From Opitutaceae bacterium (GTDB lineage Bacteria; Verrucomicrobiota; Verrucomicrobiia; Opitutales; Opitutaceae): a DNA stretch of 47,997 nucleotides. This document shows, in pieces, positions 16,892-25,109 of this stretch (position 1 is its first letter; every line of letters begins with the position of its first letter). The DNA lies in the NCBI GenBank assembly GCA_024711005.1, contig JANJTQ010000244.1, positions 1 through 47,997 on the forward strand. The letters run 5' to 3'. A program made the translations under genes and the position numbers. The notes below the pieces were generated by a model, which worked only from the letters and a program-made list of their open reading frames with translations, ran no database searches and was not told the origin of the DNA.

Positions 16892-18928
16892 ATGTCCCTG
16901 TTCAAACTCAATGCCGATTACCAGCCGACCGGCGACCAGCCGCAAGCCATCGAGAAGCTGACGGCGTCCATCAAGGCGGGAAACCGTTTTCAAACGCTTC
17001 TGGGAGTAACCGGTTCGGGCAAGACGTTCACAATGGCGAACGTCATCGCGCAATGCGACCGCCCGGTGTTGATCATTTCGCACAACAAGACCCTTGCCGC
17101 CCAACTCTACTCCGAGTTCAAAAATTTCTTCCCGGAGAACGCGGTCGAATATTTCGTAAGCTACTACGACTACTACCAGCCGGAGGCCTACGTCGCATCG
17201 AGCGACACCTACATCGAGAAGGACTCGTCGATCAATGAGGAGATCGAACGCATGCGCATCGCGACCGCCAGTTCGCTGGTGTCGCGACGCGACGTGATCG
17301 TGGTCGCCTCGGTGTCCTGCATTTACGGCTTGGGATCGCCCGAGGATTTCCAAGAGATGCGCATTCCGCTGAAGAAGGGGACTCCGCTCGGGCGCAATGT
17401 GCTCCTGCAAAAGCTCGTGGACATCCTGTACGAGCGAAACGACTACGACTTGAAACGAGGCGCCTTCCGCGTACGCGGCGATGTGGTGGACATCATGCCC
17501 GCCTACCTCGAACTCGGCCTGCGAGTGGAGTTCTGGGGCGAGGAAATCGAGGCGCTGAGCGAGTTCGATCCGACGACCGGGACGGTCACGCGCACGCTGG
17601 ACCAGTTTGATTTGTATCCTGCAACCCAATACGTCGCCAGCAAGGACAAGCTCTCGGGGGCGATCCAGGCGATCAAGGCGGAGCTGGATGAACGCGTGGC
17701 GTTCTTCGAGAAAAACGGGCAATTTCTGGAGGCGCAGCGCATCCGCATGCGAACCAATTACGACCTTGAGATGCTGCAGGAAATGGGCTTCTGCAACGGC
17801 ATCGAAAACTACTCCAGCGTCATCGCAGGTCGCAAACCCGGCGAACGTCCGATCTGCCTGATCGATTTCTTTCCGAAGGACGCGCTGCTCATGATCGACG
17901 AGAGCCACGCAACGATTCCGCAGATCGGAGGCATGTCCAATGGCGATCGGGCCCGCAAAATGAACCTCGTCAACTTCGGGTTTCGCCTTCCCTCGGCGCT
18001 CGATAATCGTCCGCAGACCTTCGAGGAATTTCTGTCGATCACCGGACAGACGCTTTACGTGTCGGCCACGCCCGCGAAGTACGAAATCGAACACTCGGCG
18101 GTCGTCGCCGAGCAGGTCATTCGACCGACGGGCTTGCTGGATCCGGAGATCGTGATTCATCCGACGAAGGGGCAAGTCGAGCATCTCATCGGCGAAATCA
18201 AGCGGGCGGTGGAGAAGGGCGAACGCGTGCTTGTCACCACCTTGACCAAGCGATTGTCCGAGGACCTGACGAACTTTATGCGCGAGGCGAAGATCCGCGT
18301 TGAATACCTGCACAGCGACATCGACGCGATCGAACGCGTGGAGATCCTGAGAAACCTGCGGCTCGGTAACTTCGATGTCCTCGTGGGCATCAATCTGCTA
18401 CGCGAAGGACTGGACCTGCCGGAAGTCGCGTTGGTTGCTATTCTCGACGCGGACAAAGAAGGGTTTTTGCGCAGCGAAACGTCGCTCATTCAAACGGCGG
18501 GCCGGGCGGCGCGCCACGCGGACGGCCGGGTGATTTTCTACGCGGACAAGATCACCGATTCGATTCGACGCACCCAGGAAATCACATTGGCGCGACGCGA
18601 GAAACAGATCGCCTACAATCGTGAGCATGGCATCACGCCGCGCAGCGTGAAGCGCTCGGCGCAGTCGAGTCTGCACGTTTACGACGGCAGCGGGCGAGAA
18701 GACGAAGCGGCAGCGGCGGTCACCGAGGGCAGCGACGAGGATGTGAAGGCCGTCATCGCGGAGTTGGAGGACGAAATGGCCGAGGCGTCCGGCAAACTGG
18801 AGTTCGAACGTGCGGCACTGTTGCGCGACCAGATTGATGCGCTGAGATCGGGCGATTATCGGAAGGCCGCAAAGTCGACGAAGAAAACCTCGGGACGCGC
18901 ATATCCGAAAGCAGGCCGGCGGCGGTGA
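16892..18928 (+). CDS. uvrB: UvrABC excinuclease subunit B
   Basis: UvrB is the damage-verifying helicase-like subunit of nucleotide excision repair. The 678-residue protein starts FKLNADYQPTGDQPQAI, has Walker A GVTGSGKT at 38-45, and the beta-hairpin region FVSYYDYYQPEAYV with conserved tyrosines. A DESHATIPQ Walker B region and helicase motif VI (QTAGRAARH) follow, and a C-terminal UVR motif lies at about residues 620-655 that binds UvrC. Length matches the family. The ATG at 16892 was chosen because the upstream in-frame extension of 30 codons has no similarity. It converges on hpt with a 33-base gap. Confidence 0.98.
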   Translation: MSLFKLNADYQPTGDQPQAIEKLTASIKAGNRFQTLLGVTGSGKTFTMANVIAQCDRPVLIISHNKTLAAQLYSEFKNFFPENAVEYFVSYYDYYQPEAYVASSDTYIEKDSSINEEIERMRIATASSLVSRRDVIVVASVSCIYGLGSPEDFQEMRIPLKKGTPLGRNVLLQKLVDILYERNDYDLKRGAFRVRGDVVDIMPAYLELGLRVEFWGEEIEALSEFDPTTGTVTRTLDQFDLYPATQYVASKDKLSGAIQAIKAELDERVAFFEKNGQFLEAQRIRMRTNYDLEMLQEMGFCNGIENYSSVIAGRKPGERPICLIDFFPKDALLMIDESHATIPQIGGMSNGDRARKMNLVNFGFRLPSALDNRPQTFEEFLSITGQTLYVSATPAKYEIEHSAVVAEQVIRPTGLLDPEIVIHPTKGQVEHLIGEIKRAVEKGERVLVTTLTKRLSEDLTNFMREAKIRVEYLHSDIDAIERVEILRNLRLGNFDVLVGINLLREGLDLPEVALVAILDADKEGFLRSETSLIQTAGRAARHADGRVIFYADKITDSIRRTQEITLARREKQIAYNREHGITPRSVKRSAQSSLHVYDGSGREDEAAAAVTEGSDEDVKAVIAELEDEMAEASGKLEFERAALLRDQIDALRSGDYRKAAKSTKKTSGRAYPKAGRRR

Positions 18929-18961
18929 GGAGACGCGAGCAGCTTCCAAACCGGAACACGC

Positions 18962-19537
18962 TCACGCCCACTCGGGCGGATTCTGGAGGTTCGGTTTGAG
19001 CACGCCGATGCAGGGCAGGTTGCGGTAGCGCTCGGCAAAATCGAGGCCATAGCCGACCACGAATTTGTCGGGAATTTGGAAGCCGACGAAATCGGCCTCG
19101 AAATCGACCTCGCGGCGGCCTCGTTTGTCGAGGAGTACGCAGGTGCGCAGGCTGGCCGGATTCAACTTCGTCAACATCGCGGCGACCGAGGAGAAGGTTT
19201 TCCCTGTATCCAAAATATCGTCGATCAACAGCACGTGGCGGTTGCTGATGTCCAACGTGAGACTTTGGAGCAGCTGGGGCTGGCCATGGGACTTGGTGTC
19301 ATTGCGGTAACTGGAGATCCGGATGCAGTCTAGGCGGATGGGGTTCGGGATTTCGCGGAGAAGGTCGGCGGTGAAAAGGATCGCGCCGTTGATAATGGAG
19401 ACGACGGTGATCTCCTCGTCACCGTAAGCGGCGGCGAGCTCGGCTCCCAGTTTCTTGACTCGTTTTTTGATGTCCTTTTCGGAGACGAGCACGGTCTCCA
19501 GATCGGCGTGCAGCGGGAAATTTTGAGCCTTTGTCAT
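18962..19537 (-). CDS. hpt: Hypoxanthine phosphoribosyltransferase
   Basis: The 191-residue protein has the PRPP-binding signature VLLIDDILDTGKT, the early INGAILF segment of purine PRTases, a CIRISSY segment and the DFVGFQIPDKFVVGYGLD C-terminal segment typical of Hpt. It salvages hypoxanthine (and usually guanine) to IMP or GMP using PRPP. Length and motif order fit bacterial HPRT. It is divergent from the ABC transporter ATPase gene with a 144-base intergenic region in which I see no firm promoter. Confidence 0.95.
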   Translation of the reverse strand: MTKAQNFPLHADLETVLVSEKDIKKRVKKLGAELAAAYGDEEITVVSIINGAILFTADLLREIPNPIRLDCIRISSYRNDTKSHGQPQLLQSLTLDISNRHVLLIDDILDTGKTFSSVAAMLTKLNPASLRTCVLLDKRGRREVDFEADFVGFQIPDKFVVGYGLDFAERYRNLPCIGVLKPNLQNPPEWA

Positions 19538-19681
19538 GTTGGACCGAGCCTAGGGGGAGGGTTTCGCCGAGGGCAACTGGTTCGTGCGGAGCCAGTGCGT
19601 TCGGAGGTGGAAGCGAGCCTATTCTTTTGACTTAAGGCCGTCCGAAATCTTGCTGACATCCGATTTCCCGATGCTTTCGGC

Positions 19682-20752
19682 ATGATCTCCATTCGTATTC
19701 AAAATCTCACCAAGCGGTTTGGTTCGACGGTGGCCTTGCGCAACCTCGATCTGGTCATCGAGCCGGGTGAGTTGTTTTTTCTGCTGGGTCCCAGCGGTTG
19801 CGGCAAGACGACGTTGTTGCGGAGCCTGGCAGGTTTTTACATCCCGGATGAGGGGAGTATTTATATGGGCGACGAAGACGTGACGCGATTGGAGCCCCAC
19901 AAGCGGAACACGGGGATGATGTTTCAAAGTTATGCGCTCTGGCCCCATATGACGGTGGCCGAGAATGTCGCCTTTGGTTTGGAGGAGCGCAGAGTCCCCA
20001 AACTTGAGGTGCGGCGACGGGTGATCGAGGCGCTCGAGTCGGTGCGCATGGGTGATTACGCCTCGCGCAAACCCAACCAACTCTCCGGAGGCCAGCAACA
20101 ACGTGTGGCGCTGGCGCGGGCGCTGGTGATCCGCCCCCGTTGCCTCCTGCTTGACGAGCCGCTTTCAAATCTCGACGCCAAGCTGCGGCATGAAATGCGC
20201 ATGGAAATTCGCCGAGTGTGCAAGGAGTTCAAACTCACCACCGTCTACGTGACCCATGACCAGAAGGAGGCGCTCTCGATCTCCGATCGCATGGCGGTTC
20301 TTGACGGCGGCAAAATCCTACAGGTGGGGACTCCCAAGGAGGTTTACCGTCGACCCGTGTGCAAGACGGTCGCGCACTTCATCGGCGAGACGGATTTCAT
20401 CGAAGGGCGCGTGCTCGGACCGGACGGTGAGTTCATTGCGGTTGAGACTGAGATCGGACGGTTCCTAGGGATCGGGGGAGGCAAGACATTCCAACCGACC
20501 GTCGGCGCCGCGGTCACGTTGTCCATCCGGCCGGAGTGCTGGAAGCTGGGGCGCGAGCCTCGTGCGCACAACGCGGTGCGCGGCCGGATCGGCGAGTCGG
20601 TTTACCTCGGCGAAGTGGCGCAATACGACTTCGTCGCGGGCGGGATGACGTTGAAGATCTATGAGCTGAATCCCCGGTTTGTCGGAGGCGCGGTCGAGGG
20701 GGATTTGTTCGCGAGTGTCGAACCTGAAGACGTGGTAATCCTGGGATCCTAA
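19682..20752 (+). CDS. ABC transporter ATPase, Fe3+/spermidine/sulfate type
   Basis: The 356-residue ATPase has Walker A GPSGCGKTT, Q-loop MMFQSYALWPHMTV, ABC signature LSGGQQQR, Walker B LLLDEPLSNLDA and the switch histidine in YVTHDQKEA. A C-terminal TOBE-type domain (about residues 240-356) follows. This is the CysA/PotA/FbpC group that powers importers. The substrate is most likely taken from the neighbouring binding protein, which begins four bases after the stop. A permease gene would be expected and is not present on either side. The start at 19682 places the ATPase fold within the first few residues. Confidence 0.93.
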   Translation: MISIRIQNLTKRFGSTVALRNLDLVIEPGELFFLLGPSGCGKTTLLRSLAGFYIPDEGSIYMGDEDVTRLEPHKRNTGMMFQSYALWPHMTVAENVAFGLEERRVPKLEVRRRVIEALESVRMGDYASRKPNQLSGGQQQRVALARALVIRPRCLLLDEPLSNLDAKLRHEMRMEIRRVCKEFKLTTVYVTHDQKEALSISDRMAVLDGGKILQVGTPKEVYRRPVCKTVAHFIGETDFIEGRVLGPDGEFIAVETEIGRFLGIGGGKTFQPTVGAAVTLSIRPECWKLGREPRAHNAVRGRIGESVYLGEVAQYDFVAGGMTLKIYELNPRFVGGAVEGDLFASVEPEDVVILGS

Positions 20753-20756
20753 ACAC

Positions 20757-22394
20757 ATGGTCAAGCAGGCCATCATTATTTTTGTTCTGCTGGCGACGCT
20801 GGTGTTGCCCTTCGCACTGCGTCCGCGACAGGCGGCGAGTGGGAAGGCGGACGAAACGCTGGTGGTCATCACACCTCACAACGAGGCGATCCGCCAGGAG
20901 TTCGAGCGGGCCTTCAAGCGGTGGTATCACGAACGCACCGGACGGACCGTCGCATTTGACTGGCGTCTGATCGGAGGCACGAGCGAAATCGCCCGGTATC
21001 TTGAGGGTGAATACACAGCCGCATTTCAGAACCATTGGGTGAACACGCTCGGCAGGCGGTGGAGCAACGACGTGCTCAACGGTTTTGCCAATGGGGCGTT
21101 ATCGAAGGACGCACCGGCTGTCGCGCACGAGGCGCGGGCGGCGTTCCTCGCTTCAAACGTAGGATGTGGCATCGATCTTTTTTACGGAGGCGGCAGCTAC
21201 GATTTCATTGGCCAGGCGCGGGCGGGACGTCTGGTGGACAGCGGCATTCTGGAGAAACATCCGGAGTGGTTTACCGATGACGTGATCCCTCAATCGTTCG
21301 CCGGCGAGGCTTACTGGGACAAGGACGGCCGTTGGGTGGGCATCGTGTTAAGCTCTTTTGGCATCATATCGAACCGGGACTCGCTCAAACGATTGGGAGT
21401 GACCACACCGCCGCGCACATGGGAGGACTTGGCCGATCCCCGTTATGTGAGCGAGGTTGCACTCGCGGATCCGACAAAGAGCGGATCCATCGCGAAGGCG
21501 TTCGAGAACGTGATTCAGCAGCAGATGCAGAAAAAGGTGTTGGCGCGGATGTCGACCTCGCGATTCGACAGCGAGGACACGCGCAAAGCCGCGGAGCAGC
21601 AGGCGGTGGCCGAGGGCTGGTTGGAAGGACTGAGACTCCTGCAAAAGATCGGTGCAAATGCGCGTTACTTTACCGACTCGGCGCAGAAGGTTCCGATCGA
21701 CGTAGCCGCGGGGGATTGCGCGGTGGGGATGGGCATTGATTTTTATGGACGACAGCAACAAGAGGCGGTCCGGCGACGCGGCGCGGATGACCGGCTGACC
21801 TACGTTTCACCGGAAGGTGGCGCGGTCGCCTCGGTCGATCCGGTGGGTTTGTTGCGAGGCGCGCCGAACAAGGAACTCGCGGTGGCGTTCATTGAGTTTT
21901 CTCTGTCGATGGAAGGGCAGAAACTGTGGAACCTCAAACCCGGCACACCGGGCGGGCCGGAGTATTTTGCGCTGCGACGCCTGCCCGTGAGGAAGGATTT
22001 TTATGAGATCGAGGGGATCGATGCGCTCCGCAGCGATCCGGAGGAGAAGCCGTATGCACCCCAGGAGCGGTTGATTTATCATCCCGAGAGGACCGGATGG
22101 TTGTTTCGCGAGCTGGCGTTTGTGATTCGCGTGATGTGTCTCGACACCCAGCCGGAGCTGAAGCGCGCGTGGCGGGCATTGATCGACGCCGGAATGCCGG
22201 CCGAGGCGCTGGCGGAGTTTCAGGATCTCTCGGCGGTCGACTATGCGGCGGCAGGCGGACGTATCCGCTCGGCACTGCGCTCGAAAAACAAAGTCGACGA
22301 AATCCGACTGGCCAACGAGCTGAGCAACCGGTTTCGTGCGCAATACCTGCGGACGGTGGCGCTGGCGGAGGCCGCTCGCCACGATGGGCAGTAG
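20757..22394 (+). CDS. Extracellular solute-binding protein, iron-type ABC importer family
   Basis: The 545-residue protein has a hydrophobic N-terminal segment (about residues 4-22) that may be a signal peptide or a membrane anchor, since no clear cleavage site is seen. The following LVVITPHNEAIRQEFERAF and a later WEDLADPRYVSEVALADPTKSGS are typical of Fe3+-type periplasmic binding proteins. It is about 200 residues longer than classical members (about 340), with a helical C-terminal extension from roughly residue 440. It is directly coupled to the ATPase gene (four-base gap). The ligand is not readable. The downstream neighbour is a convergent dus gene, so no permease follows. Confidence 0.82.
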   Translation: MVKQAIIIFVLLATLVLPFALRPRQAASGKADETLVVITPHNEAIRQEFERAFKRWYHERTGRTVAFDWRLIGGTSEIARYLEGEYTAAFQNHWVNTLGRRWSNDVLNGFANGALSKDAPAVAHEARAAFLASNVGCGIDLFYGGGSYDFIGQARAGRLVDSGILEKHPEWFTDDVIPQSFAGEAYWDKDGRWVGIVLSSFGIISNRDSLKRLGVTTPPRTWEDLADPRYVSEVALADPTKSGSIAKAFENVIQQQMQKKVLARMSTSRFDSEDTRKAAEQQAVAEGWLEGLRLLQKIGANARYFTDSAQKVPIDVAAGDCAVGMGIDFYGRQQQEAVRRRGADDRLTYVSPEGGAVASVDPVGLLRGAPNKELAVAFIEFSLSMEGQKLWNLKPGTPGGPEYFALRRLPVRKDFYEIEGIDALRSDPEEKPYAPQERLIYHPERTGWLFRELAFVIRVMCLDTQPELKRAWRALIDAGMPAEALAEFQDLSAVDYAAAGGRIRSALRSKNKVDEIRLANELSNRFRAQYLRTVALAEAARHDGQ

Positions 22395-22406
22395 ATCGAG
22401 CGGTCC

Positions 22407-23513
22407 TTACCCGGTCACGGTTTCCAGCGAACAGCCGTCGGCGTTTGCGGACGGGGTTTCGCAATTGGGGCGGGCGATGACGCCGGGGTAGGGTTCGTCG
22501 GCGAAAATCTTGTCCGGCTCCGCGAGCAGGTGGCGATCGCACACGGCAAAGAGCTGGGCCTGGGTCTCGGTGCGGCGCATGTCGTGGAGAAAAGCACCGG
22601 TGCCATCCACGCTTTGGCCGACGAAGTTCAGGTACTTCTTCATCTTGTTCACGTGATCGCGCTCGGGCAGACCGGCATGGTCGGTCGCCTCATAGAGACG
22701 GACAATGTAGTCGCGAACCTCCGCCAAAGTGACCGGCGTGATCGGGCGTCCGGCGAAGGCTTCACGGCACTGGCGGAAAATCCATGGGTTGCGGATGGCG
22801 TGGCGGCCGATCATGACGCCGGCGGTCTTCGTCTGCGTGATAACCCGGACGGCGGTCGCGGCTGAGGTGATGTTGCCATTGGCGAGCACCGGGCATTTCA
22901 GGCGTTCCACCGCGCGAGCGATGTAGTCGTAATGAACCTCGCTGCGATACATCTCCTTCACGGTGCGCCCGTGCAGGCTGAGCAAGTCGACATCGTGTTT
23001 GTTAACAAGGTCGAGGATGCGTTCGAAGTGTTGGGTATCCTCAAACCCGATACGCATCTTCACGGTGAACAGGCCGGGCACCGTCTGGCGGAGCGTGCCA
23101 AGAATCTCGTCGATTTTCGCGGGATCGCGCAGAAGGCCGCCGCCGACGTTCTTCTTGTAAACCTTGGGAGCCGGGCAACCCATGTTCAGGTCGATGCCGG
23201 CGACGGGGTGGCGAAGCAGTTCGATGGATGAACGCGCCAGGTGGTGAAGATCTTCGCCGATGAGTTGGGCAAAGACGGGGCGCCCGGTTTTGTTTTCGTC
23301 GATCGAGCGGAGAATGTGCTTTTCGGGCTTGGACTGGGCGTGAACGCGAAAGAACTCGGTGAAGAAGTAATCCGGGGCGCCGTAATGCGCGATGACCCCC
23401 ATGAACGCCAGATCGGTGACGTCCTGCATGGGCGCGAGGGCGGTGAGGGGCTGCTCGGGGACGATCGGGGACGGCAACGGAGGCCGGAGGTCGGATGACG
23501 GAGGGACGGACAC
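22407..23513 (-). CDS. tRNA-dihydrouridine synthase
   Basis: This FMN enzyme reduces uridine to dihydrouridine in tRNA D loops. Landmarks are LAPMQDVTD near the N-terminus, FAQLIGED, DLNMGCPAPKVYKKNVGGGLL with the catalytic Cys of the GCP motif, VKMRIGF, LHGRT, VLANGNI and VMIGRHAIRNPWIF. These fit the DusB-like branch. An ATG at 23564 is in frame, but its first codons come from the palindromic REP-like element at 23534-23573, so the GTG at 23513 is my preferred start. The true start is uncertain and could be either. The next gene upstream on this strand (bifunctional nuclease domain) ends at 23613. Confidence 0.88.
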   Translation of the reverse strand: MSVPPSSDLRPPLPSPIVPEQPLTALAPMQDVTDLAFMGVIAHYGAPDYFFTEFFRVHAQSKPEKHILRSIDENKTGRPVFAQLIGEDLHHLARSSIELLRHPVAGIDLNMGCPAPKVYKKNVGGGLLRDPAKIDEILGTLRQTVPGLFTVKMRIGFEDTQHFERILDLVNKHDVDLLSLHGRTVKEMYRSEVHYDYIARAVERLKCPVLANGNITSAATAVRVITQTKTAGVMIGRHAIRNPWIFRQCREAFAGRPITPVTLAEVRDYIVRLYEATDHAGLPERDHVNKMKKYLNFVGQSVDGTGAFLHDMRRTETQAQLFAVCDRHLLAEPDKIFADEPYPGVIARPNCETPSANADGCSLETVTG

Positions 23514-23533
23514 GGTGTGGTGAAGGCTGTGAC

Positions 23534-23573
23534 GTGGGAGCGAGCTTGCTCGCGATGCGGTCAAGCCATCGCG
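23534..23573. repeat. REP-like palindromic element
   Basis: The core GTGGGAGCGAGCTTGCTCGC contains the perfect hairpin GCGAGC-TT-GCTCGC (23540-23553). It is followed by a second inverted pair, CGCGATG at 23551-23557 and CATCGCG at 23567-23573. The core closely resembles the REP elements of Pseudomonas, which are dispersed intergenic palindromes. It lies in the short gap between two minus-strand genes. I saw no second copy in the window. Confidence 0.6.
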
Positions 23574-23612
23574 CGCAAACGTGCTCCGCTCACGGAAGAA
23601 GAGGTTTGCGAA

Positions 23613-24092
23613 TTACTTGTCCTCTTCCTCGTCGGGAGATTCGTTTTCGTCGCTCTGCTGGCGGAGGACGCGCTCAAGGATTTCGGTCATGTCCTCGACG
23701 GAGTCATAGACTTTACGGGCAACGAAAAGGGGCCGCTGGTGCTGAAGCGCGAGCACGGTCGAATCGCTCGGACGCGCATCCAATTCGACGATCTTTTTGC
23801 CGAGCTCGTTTTCCATGCGCAGGAGAATCCGGGCGAAAAACGTGCCCTCGTTGACGTCGTTAATAACGACGTGATCGATGGAGGCGCCCAGTCCCGTGAG
23901 GATGTGCCCAATCAAGTCATGGGTCAGTGGACGCTCTTTTTTCACGCCGTCGAGGGTCATCTGGATGGCGTTGCCGACGGAGTGGTCGACGTAAATGACG
24001 AAGGTTTTGTTATCGTCGCCGAGGAATACGGCGCAGCCATTGGAAGTGGGCATCACTCCTTTGACGATTACGGACACGACATCATTTTTCAT
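23613..24092 (-). CDS. Bifunctional nuclease (BFN, DUF151) domain protein
   Basis: The 159-residue protein matches the BFN/DUF151 pattern: CAVFLGDDNKTFVIYVD near the start, then RPLTHDLIGHILTGLGA, VINDVNEGTFFARI and LDARPSDSTVLAL with the conserved Arg-Pro-Ser-Asp segment. It ends with an acidic tail. Plant and bacterial members have been reported to have RNase and DNase activity, but for most bacterial copies the role is unknown. The frame is open to 24170, but the ATG at 24092 begins the family-like sequence. It lies between lpxI and dus on the same strand. Confidence 0.85.
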   Translation of the reverse strand: MKNDVVSVIVKGVMPTSNGCAVFLGDDNKTFVIYVDHSVGNAIQMTLDGVKKERPLTHDLIGHILTGLGASIDHVVINDVNEGTFFARILLRMENELGKKIVELDARPSDSTVLALQHQRPLFVARKVYDSVEDMTEILERVLRQQSDENESPDEEEDK

Positions 24093-24178
24093 GAACGGAA
24101 AGTGGTTATGGGCAGGGCCGGGCGCAAGTGTGGGCGTGGAAACAAACGCGGGGGACGCGGTCCGGCCCAAGTAGTTGG

Positions 24179-25021
24179 TTATTCAAAGCCAAGGAGATGG
24201 ATGCCCCAGGATTTGGCTTGGGCGATGACGGCCGGCTTATCGAGGATGATGACGCGTCCGGCCTCCAAGGCGGCGGCTTTAAGACCGGCTTCGCGCATCG
24301 TTTCCAAGGTCTTCATGCCGAAACAAGGGACGTCGAACCGGTAGTCCTGATGGGTCTTTACGGTTTTCACGAAGAGGGCTTCGTCGGTTTTGAACTCACC
24401 GGCCCGGCGGAGCATGGCGTCGGTGCCCTCGAAGGCTTCGACGGCCAGAACGGTGCCTTTGCGTACAACGCAGCCTTGGCCGATATCCAGCCGGGCGCAC
24501 TCGCGGGCGATTTGGACGCCATGGGCAACGTAATCGTCGTCGATCGGAAAGCTGCGTCCGGTCATGCAACCGACCGACGCGAGGTGGTCGTCCAGGAAGC
24601 TGCGGGCATCCAGCAGGTGGATGCCAAGGCCCTCGATCTCACGGGCGATGGCACCGAAGATCGTTTCGGCGTTGCGGCGCTTGAGCGACATGAGGATGCG
24701 CGCGGCCTTCAGGTCGGGGTGCAGTCCCTTGAACAGACGGCGGGGGGTGATCTGACCGGCCATGAGGGCATAACCGGCGCGGTAGTCCTTGAGCGTGGAA
24801 AGCATCTTGCCGAGCTGGCCGACTTGGATCACGCGACGATCAGAGGCGAGGAAAGAGTCGATCAGGTCGGGGCGGGTCTCCTCGTCGAACGCGATCAGGC
24901 GAAGCGGTGCGCCGGCCCGGCTGATTGCCTGGGCAACCAGCACGGGATAAATGCCCTGACCCGCAATCAGTGTGACGGGCTTCTGCGGGTTGAAGTCGGG
25001 AGGAAGAAAAGCGGACAGCAC
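24179..25021 (-). CDS. lpxI: UDP-2,3-diacylglucosamine pyrophosphatase LpxI
   Basis: LpxI hydrolyses UDP-2,3-diacylglucosamine to lipid X in lipid A synthesis, replacing LpxH in many bacteria. The protein shows the DUF1009/LpxI pattern: LIAGQGIYPVLVA at the start, a GQLGKMLSTLK segment, AIAREIEGLGI and LDARSFLDDHL, DIGQGCVVRKGTVLAVEAFEGTD, and a C-terminal FDVPCFGMKTLE. The frame is open to an ATG at 25219, but that is inside the wzc gene and upstream of the terminator at 25059-25084. The GTG at 25021 gives 280 residues, matching family length, and lies just after that terminator. Confidence 0.88.
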   Translation of the reverse strand: MLSAFLPPDFNPQKPVTLIAGQGIYPVLVAQAISRAGAPLRLIAFDEETRPDLIDSFLASDRRVIQVGQLGKMLSTLKDYRAGYALMAGQITPRRLFKGLHPDLKAARILMSLKRRNAETIFGAIAREIEGLGIHLLDARSFLDDHLASVGCMTGRSFPIDDDYVAHGVQIARECARLDIGQGCVVRKGTVLAVEAFEGTDAMLRRAGEFKTDEALFVKTVKTHQDYRFDVPCFGMKTLETMREAGLKAAALEAGRVIILDKPAVIAQAKSWGIHLLGFE

Positions 25022-25058
25022 GGTGAGGACGTTGCAGGTTTGGATGAAGTGCGGAAAC

Positions 25059-25084
25059 AAAAAAGCCGCACAAGAAGCGCGGCT
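25059..25084 (-). terminator. Intrinsic terminator after the export gene group
   Basis: On the minus strand AGCCGC (from 25084) pairs with GCGGCT (to 25064) around a nine-base loop and runs into six T (complement of the A run at 25059-25064). It lies 25 bases after the Wzc-like gene stop and before the lpxI start, separating the export group from the lpxI group. Confidence 0.8.
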
Positions 25085-25109
25085 GGATACCCAGAGGCAA
25101 GAGGATGCC

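Noticed and set aside
16775-18313. 512-codon minus-strand frame antisense to uvrB
   Set aside because: uvrB is unmistakable, and the reverse frame stays open only because of strong third-position GC. The same holds for long reverse frames opposite bioB-bioA (9257-10765), 34023-35243, 35330-36886 and ahcY (46663-47979).
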